Assembly (NCBI GenBank): GCA_023423995.1
Contig: JAFAEL010000067.1
Coordinates: 1-6,248 of the forward strand
Source: Pseudomonadota bacterium
Lineage (GTDB): Bacteria > Pseudomonadota > Alphaproteobacteria > Rhizobiales > Beijerinckiaceae
DNA: 6,248 nt
Direction: 5' to 3'
In this document: piece by piece, positions 5,472 through 6,248 of the stretch
Layout of the letters: every line of letters starts with the position of its first letter
Position numbering within the stretch: the first letter of the stretch is position 1
The notes under the pieces: model-generated
The model's database searches: none
What the model saw: only the letters and a program-made list of their open reading frames with translations
Told to the model about the DNA's origin: nothing
Translations under genes and position numbers: made by a program

Positions 5472-6248
5472 TCAGCGCGCTGCGGCGACGGCCGGGTGGA
5501 TGAGCTTGGTGGCGTCGACGTCGTTCTTCAGGATGCCGTGCCGCTTCATGAGCGAGGCGACGAACGCGACGCTCGCCGGGTCGACGGTCGTCACGAAGAC
5601 GGGCATCGTCGCCTCCTTGATCCGCTCGGCCGGCGCCTTGGTGTAGGCCGACAGGAGCTTCAGGAACTCCTCGCCCCGGATGTTGGCGTTGGTCCAGTCC
5701 GTGGCCTTGGCCATGGCGCGCCTGAACTTCTCCAGGATCTCCGGATTGGCCTCCGCATAGGCGCGGGTCGTGGCAAACTGCGAGACGGGGAGCCGCTTCT
5801 GGACGGTGCTGTAGGGCCAGCCGATGCTCTCGAGCTGCCCGCTCTTCAGCCCGCCCGACAGGAACGGCTCGACCAGCATGGCGGCATCGACGCGGCCCTG
5901 CTGCACGGCGTCCGTCATCTGCGGGAACGGCACCTCGATATAGTTGACCTTGGCCGGATCGCCGCCGGTCTTGGCGATCCACTCGCGGGTGTAGAGCCAG
6001 ATGATGTTGTTGCGTGAGTTGACGGCGACCCGCTTGCCTTCCAGCGCCTTGCCGTCCTTGAAGCCCGCCCCTGGCTTGGAGACGAGGCCGGCGAGATCCG
6101 GCGGGGCATCTCCCGTCTCGTCGGCGGCCGCGATGATCACGAGGTCCAGGCCCTGCGAGGCCGCAAGGACGATGGAGACGACGTTGCTGTAGGCGATCTG
6201 CAGTTGGCCCGACATCAGGGCCGGGATGCCGACCGCACCGCCCTGCGT
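5472..6248 (-). CDS. Periplasmic solute-binding protein 2, NitT/TauT type, partial (N-terminus outside window)
   Basis: The frame stays open through the right edge; the Met at 6215 is internal, because the residues before it (GGAVGIPAL) match GGATGIPGL of binding protein 1. About 258 residues are visible, and by alignment with its paralogue roughly the first 60, including the signal peptide, lie beyond the window. Seen: LQIAYSNVVS, the block VAVNSRNNIIWLY (5991-6029), YIEVPFPQMTDAVQQGRVDA, and LVEPF (Glu at 5868-5870), all typical of the NMT1/THI5-like binding proteins of NitT/TauT importers. The C-terminus has TVDPASVAFVASLMKRHGIL, also family-like. Similarity to binding protein 1 runs the whole length but with many substitutions, so the pair is an old duplication. 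The protein may use the importer to its left as an alternative receptor, or belong to another set of transporter genes to the right; its opposite orientation implies a separate promoter outside the window. Confidence 0.92.
   Translation of the reverse strand, partial: TQGGAVGIPALMSGQLQIAYSNVVSIVLAASQGLDLVIIAAADETGDAPPDLAGLVSKPGAGFKDGKALEGKRVAVNSRNNIIWLYTREWIAKTGGDPAKVNYIEVPFPQMTDAVQQGRVDAAMLVEPFLSGGLKSGQLESIGWPYSTVQKRLPVSQFATTRAYAEANPEILEKFRRAMAKATDWTNANIRGEEFLKLLSAYTKAPAERIKEATMPVFVTTVDPASVAFVASLMKRHGILKNDVDATKLIHPAVAAAR

Noticed and set aside
5496..6017. 173-codon plus-strand frame opposite binding protein 2
   Set aside because: The minus strand encodes a clear binding protein with conserved motifs; this frame shows none and lacks a Shine-Dalgarno.
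1..6248. Search for tRNA, rRNA, CRISPR arrays, insertion-sequence ends, phage genes or defence genes
   Set aside because: No repeats with regular spacers, transposase motifs, tRNA-like clover leaves or defence domains were found by eye. The window is filled with metabolic and transport genes.

Overview
The window is about two-thirds G+C, densely packed and without intergenic gaps above 35 bases. Codon choice, the many ATGA/TGATG gene junctions and the protein families point to an alphaproteobacterium, probably of the Hyphomicrobiales (Methylobacterium/Bosea-like). That placement is inference from style, not from a marker gene.

Layout. A plus-strand operon runs from the left edge to 5441. It starts with the C-terminal third or so of a creatininase-family amidohydrolase (3-347). 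A complete YtcJ-type metal-dependent amidohydrolase follows (361-2043). Then come four genes of a NitT/TauT-type ABC importer: ATPase (2078-2866), permease 1 (2866-3627), periplasmic binding protein 1 (3652-4602) and permease 2 (4602-5441). On the minus strand, a second binding protein (5472-6248, start outside the window) converges on the operon. It is clearly a paralogue of binding protein 1. Thirty bases separate the two convergent stop codons, and two abutting GC-rich hairpins cover that junction.

How it may work together. The importer has one ATPase but two different permeases, so the membrane channel may be a heterodimer on an ATPase homodimer, fed by one or two alternative binding proteins. 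The two hydrolases upstream both belong to families that open amide, lactam or formamide C-N bonds. The simplest reading is a catabolic island that imports a small amide-like or cyclic-amide compound and hydrolyses it in the cytoplasm. The substrate cannot be read from sequence.

Nothing here looks like a defence system, phage, insertion sequence, CRISPR array or RNA gene. The best second looks are the one-ATPase/two-permease design, the inverted paralogous binding protein with a 36/39-base matching core, an odd 38-base junction holding a 13-codon mini-ORF, and the tandem hairpins at the convergence point. No promoter is visible; the operon promoter should lie left of the window.
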